Below are positions 36,596 through 46,846 of a stretch of DNA of 64,000 nt, piece by piece. How positions within the stretch are numbered: the first letter of the stretch is position 1; every line of letters begins with the position of its first letter. The translations under genes were made by a program, and so were the position numbers. The notes beneath the pieces were generated by a model. The model was not told where the DNA came from, did not search any database, and saw only the letters and a list, made by a program, of their open reading frames with translations. The DNA is from Acidobacteriota bacterium (GTDB lineage: Bacteria > Acidobacteriota > Terriglobia > Terriglobales > Acidobacteriaceae), in the NCBI GenBank assembly GCA_021846275.1, contig JAJZBZ010000002.1, positions 310,001 to 374,000 of the forward strand. Reading direction: 5' to 3'.

Positions 36596-39500
36596 ATGTC
36601 CAGCACGAAGGACTGGAAGCAGGTCAAACGGCTTTTCCTGGCCACGCTCGATGTGGACCCGTCTGAGCGGAGGGATTTTCTTACCCGTTCGTCGGGCACG
36701 CCGAGCCTCCATCGGCTGGTGGAAGAGCTGATCGATTCGCATGAAAAGGCGGGAGATTTTCTGTGCGCGCCGGCTGCTGTCAGAAACGATCCGGCGCCGA
36801 ACGAGCCGCATATCTTTGCCCAGGACGACCTGCTCGCCGGGCGTTTTCGCATTGTGCGTTTTCTGGCCGGCGGCGGCATGGGCGAGGTCTACGAGGCCTT
36901 TGACTGCGAGCTGCGCGCCGAGGTTGCAATCAAGACGATCCGGGCCGAGATTGCGCGTTCGCCGAAGGTTCTGGAGCAGTTTCGGCGCGAGGTGCAGCTT
37001 GCCCGTCAGGTGACGCACCCGAACGTCTGCCGCATCTACGATTTTTTTCGTCATCCCGCCGCATCCGGCGCGAGAGCTGGCGCTGCGTCTGGCTTCGCTT
37101 CTGACACAGCGTCTGCTTCTGGAGAGAACGGCGAGGACATTGTCTTCGTCAGCATGGAGCTGCTGCACGGCGAGATGCTGACGGACCGGCTCAGGAGGTC
37201 GGGACGCATTCCGGAGCTTGAATCGCTGCGGATTCTGCGCCAGCTTGCCAGCGCGCTGGCGGCGGCGCACGAGGCAGGCGTGCTGCATCGCGACCTGAAG
37301 CCGGGCAACATCATGCTGGAGCCGCTGCCGGGCGGAGGACAGCGAGCGGTGGTCATGGATTTTGGCCTGGCCTGGACGCCGACGCGGGTCGAAGATTCGT
37401 TTGCTCCGGGCAGCGAGCGGATTCTTTTTGGCACGCCGGATTTCATGTCTCCGGAGCAGATCGAGGGCAAGCCCGTCACGCAGGCCTCCGATATTTATTC
37501 GCTGGGACTGGTGGCTTACCAGATGCTGACGGGAGAGCGTCCGTTTGCATCGGAAAGCCCGTTGTACGCCGCGCTGCGTCGGCTGAAGGAGACGCCGCGC
37601 GCGCCGGGAAAGCTGACGGCGCGGCTCTCGCCACGCTGGGATGGGCTGATGGCGAGGTGCCTGCATCCGGATCCCACGCGGCGATTTCGCCAGGTGAGCG
37701 AACTGCTGGAGGCGCTGGATGCGATCGGCGAGGAGATTGGCGAACCGGCGAAGCGTCAGCGAAATCGAGGAACACCGACAGGAAAATGGCGGTGGACGAG
37801 CGTTGCGGCCTTGCTGCTTGTGGTTGCCGCTTCGGCGGCGCTGTTTCCGTCCCGGCAGCCCAGGCTTCCGTGGGTTCAACTTTGGGGTGTTCGACTCTGG
37901 CGGAGGCTGCTTCATCGGCCTGTTCCGACGCAGCCGCTCACGGTTGTGCTGGCGGATTTTGTGAATACGACCGGCGATGCGGATTTTGACCACTCACTGA
38001 ACATCGCGCTGGAGGCTGCGCTGCGGCAGACTCCGTATCTGGTTCCGATGCCGCGCGCGCGCATCCAGCAGGCGCTGAGCTATATGCGAGCTGACTCCGG
38101 CGCGCGGATGACCGGCGAAATCTCGCGGCAGGTCTGCGCCCGCGAAGGCGGAAATGTCGTGGTTCAGGGCACGATCTTTCGCAGTGCTCCCGGCTATGGG
38201 CTGGAACTGGTGGCGAGGGATTGCGCCTCCGGAAAGACAACGGCAAGCCTGGGAGAGATGGTCGATTCGGAGGGGAGAATCCTCCTTGCGCTGGACCAGC
38301 TTTCGGATCGGCTGCGCGCGAGCCTGGGTGAGTCAGCAGCCGGACGCAGAAAATTTGACGTGCCGGTTCAGGACGCGACCACATCCTCGCTCGACGCGCT
38401 CTTTGCGTACTCGCGCGGGATTCAGTTGGAGCGCGAGCAGGGCGAGTTTGCCGCCGAACCGGACTTCCGCCGCGCTGTCACGATTGACCCAAATTTTGCA
38501 CTGGCATGGCTGGTGCTCGCCACGCAGGAGTGGAATCGCGGAGACATTGTGCAGGCGCACAAGGATGCAAAACGGGCCGATGAGCTTTCCGGCCGGATCA
38601 CGGAGTGGGAGCGGTTCTACATTCGCTCGTCCTATGACGGAATCATCACCGGGAACATTCCCGCCGAGATGCAGACCAACCAGCAGTGGATGCGCGCGTA
38701 TCCGCGAGACGATCATGCTCCGCTGGAGCTGGCCGTGGACGAGTCTCTGCTTGGCGACTATCCGCAGGCCGAGCATGACCTGCAACTCGTTCTGCGCAAC
38801 AATCCGGCGCAGGCGGAGGCGTATGGCGACCTGGGTGTGGTGTATCTGAACATGGAACGACCGGACGAGGCGGAAGCCGTCCTGCGGCAGGCCGAGGCGG
38901 CGCATCTGCATGAGATCAACATGGACTGGGATCGCTACTGGATTGCGTTCTATCGTCATGACGAGGCGCAGATGCAGCAGATTGCCAACCGCGCCCTGGC
39001 CGCGAAACCACCCGATGTGACCATGCTGGAGCAACTGGCGCGGACGGCAGCCGCGCAGGGCAGGCTGCGCGAGTCACACCGGGTCGCAGTGCTGGCGGCG
39101 CGCGATGCCACGGGGCCGGATCGAGCCGAGTCCGCCGCGCTGATTCTGGCGCGTGAGAGCCTGTGGGAGGCCGAGTTCGGCATGACGGCGCGTGCGCAAA
39201 ACTATCTCCAGCCCGTGCTCCAATCCCCGGCGTCGAGGTCAAACAAGGACGTGGAGATTGTGCTGGCTCTCATCTCTGCCACCGTCGGCCAGCCGGATCG
39301 TGCCCTGGCGCTGATGACTGCGCTCCGGCAGCAGTATCCGCAGGACACGCTGCTGCTTCAGTACTGGATTCCGGTGATCGAGGCGCGGTTGCAGCTCATG
39401 GCGGGTCGCCCGGCGCGAGCACTGGCCGCGCTGGAGCCTTCCGCTCACTATGAGCTGGGTATTTTCAATCCCCTGCCCTGCATGTATTCTGTCTACCTGC

Positions 39501-39763
39501 GCGGGCAGGCGCACCTGGCGATGGGCCAGAATGCGCTGGCGGCGCGGGACTTTCAATATCTGCTGGCCCATCGCGGGATCGTGCTGAACTGCCCGACCGC
39601 CACGCTGGCTCAGGGAGGGCTGGTGCGGGCGCTGGCCGGAGACGCGGCGGCCCGCAGTGCGGCGTATGAGGATCTGTCCGTTCTGCTCAGGGAAGCCGAT
39701 AAGAATCTGGTATGGATCAGGAAGATAAATCCGGGCGACGGTGGAAATCGGGCGAGCCAATGA
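36596..39763 (+). CDS. Membrane Ser/Thr protein kinase with TPR-rich sensor half
   Basis: The 1055-residue protein has an N-terminal segment of about 80 residues and then a Hanks-type kinase domain with Gly-loop FLAGGGMGEVYEA, Lys in VAIKTI, HRDLKPGNIMLE, DFGLAW and GTPDFMSPEQI. A transmembrane helix near 410-430 (SVAALLLVVAASAALFP) follows, then a domain starting VVLADFVNTTGDADFD (TolB-like N-terminal type). The rest is TPR-like repeats to the end. It would phosphorylate cytoplasmic proteins in response to a signal on the far side of the membrane. The start at 36596 is by family pattern; upstream codons lack similarity. Its stop overlaps the start of the ECF sigma gene as ATGA, so the two are surely co-expressed. 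Confidence 0.9.
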   Translation: MSSTKDWKQVKRLFLATLDVDPSERRDFLTRSSGTPSLHRLVEELIDSHEKAGDFLCAPAAVRNDPAPNEPHIFAQDDLLAGRFRIVRFLAGGGMGEVYEAFDCELRAEVAIKTIRAEIARSPKVLEQFRREVQLARQVTHPNVCRIYDFFRHPAASGARAGAASGFASDTASASGENGEDIVFVSMELLHGEMLTDRLRRSGRIPELESLRILRQLASALAAAHEAGVLHRDLKPGNIMLEPLPGGGQRAVVMDFGLAWTPTRVEDSFAPGSERILFGTPDFMSPEQIEGKPVTQASDIYSLGLVAYQMLTGERPFASESPLYAALRRLKETPRAPGKLTARLSPRWDGLMARCLHPDPTRRFRQVSELLEALDAIGEEIGEPAKRQRNRGTPTGKWRWTSVAALLLVVAASAALFPSRQPRLPWVQLWGVRLWRRLLHRPVPTQPLTVVLADFVNTTGDADFDHSLNIALEAALRQTPYLVPMPRARIQQALSYMRADSGARMTGEISRQVCAREGGNVVVQGTIFRSAPGYGLELVARDCASGKTTASLGEMVDSEGRILLALDQLSDRLRASLGESAAGRRKFDVPVQDATTSSLDALFAYSRGIQLEREQGEFAAEPDFRRAVTIDPNFALAWLVLATQEWNRGDIVQAHKDAKRADELSGRITEWERFYIRSSYDGIITGNIPAEMQTNQQWMRAYPRDDHAPLELAVDESLLGDYPQAEHDLQLVLRNNPAQAEAYGDLGVVYLNMERPDEAEAVLRQAEAAHLHEINMDWDRYWIAFYRHDEAQMQQIANRALAAKPPDVTMLEQLARTAAAQGRLRESHRVAVLAARDATGPDRAESAALILARESLWEAEFGMTARAQNYLQPVLQSPASRSNKDVEIVLALISATVGQPDRALALMTALRQQYPQDTLLLQYWIPVIEARLQLMAGRPARALAALEPSAHYELGIFNPLPCMYSVYLRGQAHLAMGQNALAARDFQYLLAHRGIVLNCPTATLAQGGLVRALAGDAAARSAAYEDLSVLLREADKNLVWIRKINPGDGGNRASQ

Positions 39764-40368
39764 GCGATCAGGAAGCAACCGTCAGCGACGCCTCGCAGGT
39801 ACCCTCGGTCGTGACCGCACTGCTGCATCGTCTGGCCGCTGGAGACAAGACGGTCATCACGCGGCTGATGCCGCTCATCTATGACGAACTGCACCATCGC
39901 GCCGAAGGCTACATGCGCGGCGAACGCGCGTGGCATACGCTGCAACCGACGGCTCTGGTGCATGAAACGTATCTCCGCCTGGTCGATCAGCACAGCCCGT
40001 CGTTCCGCAATCGCGCTCACTTCATGGCCGTGGCCGCGCGGCTGATGCGCCGCATCCTGGTGGATCATGCGCGAGCGCGGCTGGCGGCGCGACGCGGCAG
40101 CGGAGTGACTCCGGAACCGCTGAAAGAGGCCAGCACACCAACCACCGATTCACCGGAGCAACTGCTCGCGGTCAACGACGCGCTCCAGCGGCTGCGCGGC
40201 ATGGACCCGCGCCAGGAAGAGATCATCGAGATGCGATTCTTCGGCGGAATGACGGTGGAGGAGACGGCGCAAGTGCTCGGCGTCTCCGCGCGCACGGTCG
40301 AGCGCGAGTGGACCCTGGCCCGCGCGTGGCTCTTCCGCGAGTTGATGACGGATGGCCTCCGCGGCTGA
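39760..40368 (+). CDS. ECF sigma factor of the Ser/Thr-kinase-linked type
   Basis: The 202-residue protein has sigma-70 region 2 (LIYDELHHRAEGYMRGE, LQPTALVHETYLRLVD, FRNRAHFMAVAARLMRRILVDHAR) and region 4 (LRGMDPRQEEIIEMRFFGGM, VEETAQVLGVSARTVEREW). This is the ECF group found next to Hanks kinases in Acidobacteriota and Planctomycetes (TIGR02999 type); kinase phosphorylation is thought to replace an anti-sigma factor. The ATG at 39760 overlaps the kinase stop. A start at 39712 is possible but lacks a ribosome site. In many genomes the sigma gene precedes the kinase; here the order is kinase first. Confidence 0.9.
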   Translation: MSDQEATVSDASQVPSVVTALLHRLAAGDKTVITRLMPLIYDELHHRAEGYMRGERAWHTLQPTALVHETYLRLVDQHSPSFRNRAHFMAVAARLMRRILVDHARARLAARRGSGVTPEPLKEASTPTTDSPEQLLAVNDALQRLRGMDPRQEEIIEMRFFGGMTVEETAQVLGVSARTVEREWTLARAWLFRELMTDGLRG

Positions 40369-40381
40369 GCAAACGGCCATG

Positions 40382-40412
40382 TTCACGCTGAATCCATATC
40401 CCCCGCTACAAT
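40382..40412 (+). promoter_or_regulatory. Possible promoter of the CAT tRNA
   Basis: TTCACG (40382-40387) and TACAAT (40407-40412) are separated by 19 bases and lie 30 bases before the tRNA. The spacing is longer than ideal, so this is tentative. Confidence 0.4.
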
Positions 40413-40441
40413 GAAGCAGGCGCGCAAGCCGCGCGGCAGTC

Positions 40442-40517
<76 letters not shown>

Positions 40518-40625
40518 GATCATCCCTGTAACACAGCAGTAGAGCGTGTTTCATAAATAAGCGTAGGCCGAGACGACCCGTATCCGACCCGCCGCTGAGG
40601 CGGGTGCGGGCCGGAGCGTATTTGT

Positions 40626-41249
40626 TCAGAAGCGGAGCACGGGACCGGTGGAGATGCGTCCGTTGCCGGAGACGAGCTGCGCGGGGTTCTGTTCGTTGCT
40701 GCTGATGGAGAAATTGGTGTGCAGGAAGTCGCCGGTGATGCGCCAGGCGAAGAAGCGGTTGAAGGCGCGATCAATGCCGCCACCAACGGCTGCCGCAACG
40801 GTGTAGTTGGAGTTGAGCGGGAAGCCGGCGTCATTGCCGGAGACGGAGTTGGTGATGGGATTGGCTCCGTTGAGGTGTGCGATGCCGATCAGGCCGTGTA
40901 CGAAGAGGTTGTAGCGGCCAAGGTGCTGGGAGACCTGTGGACCGGCAAGGAAGAAGTAGATTTGCGGGTCGGTGTACTGGTGCTGGACGGTGTAGTAGGA
41001 GGCGTCGAATTTGAGGCCGACCCAGGGCAGGATGCGGAATTTGTAGGAGGCTTGTCCGCCGTTCATGCCGCCGGAGATGGTGTTGGCCGAGGTCTGGTCG
41101 TAGCTTCGGGTGGCGTAGGAGTAGCCAGCGTAGAGTTCGTTGGACGGGACTGCTGTGGTAACACTCGTGATGCTGGGAACGACGGCGTAGGCGGCGATGG
41201 AGGCGGTGAGAAGTGAGAGCGAGGTGAGAGATCTGGCGATGAGACGCAT
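40626..41249 (-). CDS. Outer-membrane beta-barrel protein
   Basis: The 207-residue protein has a signal peptide (LTSLSLLTASIAAYA) followed by alternating amphipathic strands: ELYAGYSYATRSYD, ASYKFRILPWVGLKFDASYY, YNLFVHGLIGIAHLNG, NYTVAAAVGGGIDRAFN, FFAWRITGDFLHTNFS. It ends in LRF with a terminal Phe, the usual outer-membrane assembly signal. It resembles the OmpA-like or opacity-type 8-strand barrels. No function beyond that can be assigned. It is convergent with the tRNA, with about 110 bases between. Confidence 0.78.
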   Translation of the reverse strand: MRLIARSLTSLSLLTASIAAYAVVPSITSVTTAVPSNELYAGYSYATRSYDQTSANTISGGMNGGQASYKFRILPWVGLKFDASYYTVQHQYTDPQIYFFLAGPQVSQHLGRYNLFVHGLIGIAHLNGANPITNSVSGNDAGFPLNSNYTVAAAVGGGIDRAFNRFFAWRITGDFLHTNFSISSNEQNPAQLVSGNGRISTGPVLRF

Positions 41250-41419
41250 GGGGAGCCTCGAAGGCGGAAGTGCGTACTCGCTAACGATAGCATGGCGCGG
41301 AGCCGCGCGGATGGGCAGGAGTCAGTGTGAGGGCGTAGAGTGTTCGGGTGCGAAGTTTTCGCTTCGCGAGGGCGCTGAGAGTGAGTGGACGGAAGTGTGC
41401 TCCGGCGTGGGAGGCAGTG

Positions 41420-43087
41420 GTGAGCAAGCGGATGGTTGCCAGCGGCACGCTGGGATTGTTGGGGATGGGATTGTTTGGGGTGGGATTGCTGGCGCAGGTG
41501 CCGATCTCGGACTCGGGGATGGGGATGCAGATCTCGGGATCAAATGCGGTGACCGTCCGAAAGACTCCGGCGGCTCCGGATCTGCTGATTCCGAATCCGA
41601 AAAAAATGGCCGCGATGGGGACGGTGGATGCGCGGTATGCGTCCTACAACATTGAGATGGTGGAGGTGACGGGTGGGCGGTTCTGGCGGCCCTATGCGGC
41701 GGCGAATAGCACCAAGCCAGGCAGCGGAGCCGGTGCCGGGAGCCAGCCGCCGGGGACGAGCGCGAATCTCTATCAGTATCGTCCGCCGATTGACCTCAGC
41801 AATCCGAAGCTGGTGCGGCTGGCGCGGGCGCTGGGTCCGGCCTATCTGCGCGTGAGCGGGACGTGGGCGAATCGGACCTGGTTTCAGGACGACGACCAGG
41901 CGGCGCGGGCGACGCCGCCTGAGGGGTTTGGCGGAGTGCTGACGCGCGCGGAGTGGCGCGGTGTGCTCGACTTTGCAAAGGCGACCGGAGACAGTCTGGT
42001 GACATCGTTCGCGGTGAGCGCGGGAACGCGCGATGCGGCGGGCAACTGGACGCCGAAGCAGGCGCAGGCGCTGCTCGATTTCACGCGCCAGGCGGGCGGG
42101 ACCGTGGCGGCGGCGGAGTTCATGAACGAGCCAACGTTTCCGGAGGTGGGCGGCGCGCCGAAAGGGTATGATGCGGCGGCGTATGCGCGGGATGTGAAGA
42201 CCTTTGCCACGTTTCTGCGGGCTGCCTCGCCGGGGACGGTGTTTCTCGGTCCGGGTGGCGTGGGCGAGGGTCCGCATAGCCTGATGCCGCCGAACATGAA
42301 GATGCATCTGCTGTCGTCAGAGGCGATCCTGCAGGCGACGGGGCCGGTCTTTGATGCGTTTTCCTACCACTTCTACGGGGCGGCTTCGCGGCGGTGCATG
42401 GGCCGTACGACGGTGGCCGAGGCGCTGAGTGACGAGTGGCTGGACCGTTCGGTCGAGACCGAGGCGTATTATGCCGGGCTGCGGGACAAATACATGCCGG
42501 GCAAGCCGATGTGGCTGACGGAGACGGCTGAGGCGGCCTGCGGCGGAGACGAGTTTGCGGGCCAGTTTGCCGATCTCTTCCGGTATCTCAATCAGCTGGG
42601 TGCGCTGGCCCAGCGCGGCGTGCAGGTGGTGATGCACAATACGCTGGCGGCAAGCGACTACGGACTGCTGGACACGCAGACGCTGGAGCCGAGGCCGGAC
42701 TATTGGGCGACGCTCGAGTGGAAGCACGAGATGGGGCGGACGGTGCTGAATCCGGCGTCTGGCGCTGAGTCGGGTTTTGGGTCCGGTGTCCGGGTCTATG
42801 CGCAGTGCTCGCCTGCGGGCGGTGGCGCGGTCTCCGTGTTGGTGCTGAATCTGCGACCGGAGGCGGTGACGGCGGGCGTGGACGGTCGCGCGGAGCGGGT
42901 GACGCTGACGGCGAAGGCGCTGACGAGCGGGCAAGTGATGGCGAATGGCCGGATGCTGGTGGCCGCGCCGGACGGAACGGTGGCGCTGCCCGACCCGGAG
43001 CGCGTTCGCGGCGGACGCCTGACGCTGCCAGCCGACAGCGCGACGTTTCTCGCCTATCCGCGAGCGGAGAATGCGGCCTGCCGGTAA
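41420..43087 (+). CDS. GH79-like glycosyl hydrolase (beta-glucuronidase/heparanase-like)
   Basis: The 555-residue protein has an N-terminal hydrophobic leader (VASGTLGLLGMGLFGVGLLA). It opens with YASYNIEMVEVTGGRFWRPY, as in GH79 proteins, and has VAAAEFMNEPTFP with acid/base Glu237, FSYHFYGA, and PMWLTETAEAACGG with nucleophile Glu368. GVQVVMHNTLAASDYGLLD precedes a beta-sandwich C-terminal domain. The GTG at 41420 was preferred because GGGAGG lies 5 bases upstream; an earlier GTG at 41348 would add 24 residues. GH79 enzymes act on uronic-acid-containing glycans. Neighbours give no further hint. Residue numbers assume the 41420 start. Confidence 0.78.
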   Translation: MSKRMVASGTLGLLGMGLFGVGLLAQVPISDSGMGMQISGSNAVTVRKTPAAPDLLIPNPKKMAAMGTVDARYASYNIEMVEVTGGRFWRPYAAANSTKPGSGAGAGSQPPGTSANLYQYRPPIDLSNPKLVRLARALGPAYLRVSGTWANRTWFQDDDQAARATPPEGFGGVLTRAEWRGVLDFAKATGDSLVTSFAVSAGTRDAAGNWTPKQAQALLDFTRQAGGTVAAAEFMNEPTFPEVGGAPKGYDAAAYARDVKTFATFLRAASPGTVFLGPGGVGEGPHSLMPPNMKMHLLSSEAILQATGPVFDAFSYHFYGAASRRCMGRTTVAEALSDEWLDRSVETEAYYAGLRDKYMPGKPMWLTETAEAACGGDEFAGQFADLFRYLNQLGALAQRGVQVVMHNTLAASDYGLLDTQTLEPRPDYWATLEWKHEMGRTVLNPASGAESGFGSGVRVYAQCSPAGGGAVSVLVLNLRPEAVTAGVDGRAERVTLTAKALTSGQVMANGRMLVAAPDGTVALPDPERVRGGRLTLPADSATFLAYPRAENAACR

Positions 43088-43839
43088 GGGGTCTTCCAGA
43101 GAAGGTCTTCTCAGAAACCAAATGCCCTGAAACCGCTGCAAATCAGCGAATTACAGAAGTTGGTTTCCTCCTGCGCTTCACAAAATATGGTGTGGCGTTT
43201 TTAGCGGCATGTCGCGGACCTCGGAAAACATCCAAATGATTTCAGTGTATGATCCAACGGATCGGAGTCCTTGGATAGGTTCCGAAAGCGACCATCCGGT
43301 TGCTCAGTCCATTTGGTATCATTCCCCATCGAGACGCCGTTGGGTTCGTCTGTGGACTGGTCGGCGTGCGCGGCACCGAAAATGGGCGTGTGCGCTGCGC
43401 CGCGACTGCCGTATGGGCTGCTCTGCGCAGACTACAGGTGTCGCCAGTGACTGCACGCGCAGTCTCTGGCAACGAATGCGGAACGAAATCCCGTCGTCAG
43501 CCACGCATCCCCTGACGACTGACCCCTGACCCCTGAAAACTTCTCCCTGCAGGCAATTCTTTCCATTTGTGCCATACTGTCCTTCACACGCCCGTCCCGC
43601 GCCCTCACCCGGCCCGCTGGAGGATCGCAGATGATGGCGGATCAGTAAACATTTCGCCATTTTTTGGTTGGCAGGAAAATTAATACCACCCCCCCCTGGG
43701 GGGGTAACCGCGTTAATAACAAACCAGTAACTGACCAAAAAGACAGTCAAAGCATTCAATAATATAGCTTTACCGTCAAAAATCAAATTTCCCGCCGCGC
43801 GACGCTCCTGACCGCCTTTCCAGCGATACACTGGACAGC
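43088..43839. other. Long intergenic stretch before the DNA glycosylase gene
   Basis: About 750 bases without a convincing gene. Frames of 70-170 codons exist, but the longest minus-strand one reads through a C/G homopolymer hairpin and has no recognisable features. The first half is GC-rich. The second (43.64-43.79 kb) is AT-rich and contains the nested inverted repeat listed next. A small 8 bp repeat pair, GTCGTCAG/CTGACGAC, lies near 43.5 kb, followed by the twice-repeated tgacccc. Confidence 0.55.
43661..43741. repeat. Three-tier nested inverted repeat around a C8/G7 palindrome
   Basis: Three complementary pairs are nested: TTTTTGGT (43661-43668) with ACCAAAAA (43734-43741), ATTAA (43679-43683) with TTAAT (43713-43717), and ACCCCCCC (43688-43695) with GGGGGGGT (43698-43705). 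The central arms are separated by two bases only. The element lies about 100 bases before the glycosylase gene. It could be a cruciform-prone site, a relic of a small mobile element, or a regulatory structure. Confidence 0.6.
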
Positions 43840-44594
43840 ATGATCCACAACGGTCGCCGCAAGCTGCCGTACGACGCCGAAGCGGCGCTCGCCCATCTGG
43901 CCGCAGCCGACCGCAAACTAGCCGCGTTGATTGAGCGCGCCGGGCCGTTCACGCTCCGGCTCGGCCACTCCGGAACTCCCTTCACCTCGCTGCTGGAGTC
44001 GATCATCTACCAGCAGCTTCACGGCAGGGCCGCGGCCACGATTCACCAGCGTGTACGCGCGCTCTACGGCGACGACGACCCCGCGCCCGAGCTGCTCCTG
44101 GCCACGCCGGAAGATCGACTGCGCGGCGCAGGGCTTTCGGCCAACAAGCTGGCCGCCATTCGCGACCTGGCGCAGAAGACGCTCGACGGCACCGTCCCGT
44201 CACACCGCGCCATACAGCGCATGAGCGACGACGAGATCGTCGCCCGGCTCACCGAGGTGCGCGGCATCGGTCCGTGGACCGTCGAGATGCTGCTCCTCTT
44301 TCGCCTCGGCCGCCCGGACGTCTTCCCGGTCACCGACTACGGCGTGCGCAAGGGCTTCGCGCTCACCTTTCAGCGGCTGCCGGCTTCCGGCGCCATCACC
44401 GCCGCTGACCTGCCCGCCGCCGAACCCATGCTGCGTCGCGCCAGACGCTGGTCGCCCTATCGCTCCGTCGCCGCCTGGTATCTCTGGCGCGCCTGTGACC
44501 TGGCCCGCGACGGGAAGCCGGAGCAGCCCCGGCAGCCAGAGCCGGACGCAAAACCGAAAAAGGCTTCGGCCAAAAAGCAAACGGCACGCCGATA

Positions 44595-44595
<1 letters not shown>
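43840..44595 (+). CDS. DNA-3-methyladenine glycosylase II family protein
   Basis: The 251-residue HhH-GPD base-excision glycosylase would remove alkylated purines from DNA. It has SLLESIIYQQLHGRAAATI (helix with the conserved QQ), the helix-hairpin-helix LTEVRGIGPWTVEMLLLF near 140, and the catalytic Asp in FPVTDYGVRKG. YRSVAAWYLWRACD is the typical C-terminal helix. A Lys-rich tail (KPKKASAKKQTARR) could aid DNA binding. The stop overlaps the lipB start as TAATG, so the two genes are co-transcribed, though not functionally related as far as is known. Confidence 0.9.
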
Positions 44596-45368
<773 letters not shown>

Positions 45369-45449
45369 CTTATATAATCCGTGTGGGAGATTTCCCCGAA
45401 GCGCGGTTTTTTTGAGGCTCCACGGCTGCCCGCGCGCAGGAAGGTCTGA

Positions 45450-46751
45450 ATGCCGACCGATGTCGTCATGCCCCAGATGGGCGAGTCCATTTTCGAGGGT
45501 ACGATCACGCGCTGGCTCCGTCAGGCGGGCGACCCGGTGCGCGCCGACGAGCCGCTCTTTGAAATCTCCACCGACAAAGTCGATGTCGAGATTCCCGCGC
45601 CAGCCGCCGGAGTTCTGTCGGAAATTCTGGTGCCGGAGGGTGCCACGGCCACAGTGAACACCGTCGTCGCCCGCATCACCGCCGCCGGAGAGTCCGCCGC
45701 ACCGGCCACGAAGCAACCTCCGGCCGCCGCACCCAACTCAGCGCGCACTGTTCCGCCCGCTGCCGCGCCCGTTCCCGCACCTGCGCTGACGGCCACCAGG
45801 CAGCCGGCGTCAATCCCCCCTGCGCATGCGGCCACCGCTCGACCCGCTGCCGCCGTTTCGGCACCAGTCGCCAGTTCCTCACCCCTGCGCTCCTCGCCGC
45901 TGGTTCGCCGCATCGCTCGCGAGCGTGGTGTCGATCTTTCGCGCGTTCGCGGGACCGGCTCCGCCGGACGCATCACCCGCGACGACCTGCTCGCCTATCT
46001 GGCCTCGCCGCAGTCGTCGTCGCTCGAAGCCGACGCGCCGCCGCTCGTCGAGGAGCGCGTGCCCATGGCGCGCATGCGGGCGATGATCGCCGAGCGCATG
46101 CTCGCCAGCCGCCGCCTGAGCGCGCACGCGCACACGGTCTTTCGCATCGACATGACGCGCATCGTGCGGCTGCGCGAGCGCGAAAAGGCAGCTTTTGAGG
46201 CTCGCCACGGCGTCCGGCTCACCTACATGCCGTTCGTCGCCGCGGCGGCCATCGCCGCGCTGCGCCGCTATCCGATCCTGAACGCATCGATTGACGGCGA
46301 CTCCATTCAGTACCACGGCAGCGTGAACCTCGGCATCGCCGTCGCCCTCGACTGGGGCCTGATCGTGCCGGTCGTCCACGCGGCGGACCGCATGTCCTTC
46401 GCGGAGCTTGCGGGCGCGATTGCCGACCTCGCCGAGCGCGCGCGCGGCAAGAAACTGAAGCCCGAGGAGGTCGCGGGCGGAACGTTTACGCTGACCAACT
46501 CCGGTCTCTTCGGCGAGGAGTTTGGCACGCCCATCCTCAACCAGCCGGAGTCGGCGATTCTGGCCATCGGCGGGCTGAAGAAAGCGCCCGTCGTGCTCAC
46601 CGACGCCGAGGGCAGCGATACGATTGCGATCCGATCCGTGCAGCACTACTGCCTCGGCATCGACCATCGCCTCATCGACGGTGCCGACGCCGGCCGCTTC
46701 ATGACCGAGTTCAAACGCCAGCTTGAGGAGTGGTCCGCGCCGATCCTCTGA
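45450..46751 (+). CDS. E2 dihydrolipoamide acyltransferase
   Basis: The 433-residue protein has a lipoyl domain (1-77) with the lipoylated Lys in STDKVDVEIPAP, and an Ala/Pro-rich linker to about 140. A peripheral subunit-binding domain follows (SPLVRRIARERGVDLSRVRG, SGRITRDDLLAYL), then the catalytic trimer domain with VPMARMRAMIAERML, LTNSGLFG and the catalytic DHRLIDGADAGRF. AGGAAGG with 5 bases supports the start. The E1 and E3 partners are not in the window, so the complex (2-oxoglutarate, pyruvate or branched-chain) is not settled; the single lipoyl domain and MPQMGESIFEGT start are common to 2-oxoglutarate and branched-chain types. Confidence 0.9.
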   Translation: MPTDVVMPQMGESIFEGTITRWLRQAGDPVRADEPLFEISTDKVDVEIPAPAAGVLSEILVPEGATATVNTVVARITAAGESAAPATKQPPAAAPNSARTVPPAAAPVPAPALTATRQPASIPPAHAATARPAAAVSAPVASSSPLRSSPLVRRIARERGVDLSRVRGTGSAGRITRDDLLAYLASPQSSSLEADAPPLVEERVPMARMRAMIAERMLASRRLSAHAHTVFRIDMTRIVRLREREKAAFEARHGVRLTYMPFVAAAAIAALRRYPILNASIDGDSIQYHGSVNLGIAVALDWGLIVPVVHAADRMSFAELAGAIADLAERARGKKLKPEEVAGGTFTLTNSGLFGEEFGTPILNQPESAILAIGGLKKAPVVLTDAEGSDTIAIRSVQHYCLGIDHRLIDGADAGRFMTEFKRQLEEWSAPIL

Positions 46752-46846
46752 AGCCGCGATCCGCCCGCATCGGCTACTCGAACCGCTGGCGCCGGAGACA
46801 GTTCCGCAAAGCCAGGTCGCGAATCCCGCGCAGTTAAGATGGAGAC

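Noticed and set aside
36455-37993. Minus-strand frame of about 510 codons opposite the Ser/Thr kinase
   Set aside because: Antisense shadow; the plus strand encodes a complete kinase domain.
43319-43831. Minus-strand frame of 170 codons before the DNA glycosylase
   Set aside because: It reads through the C/G homopolymer palindrome and has mixed composition without a domain; treated as intergenic.
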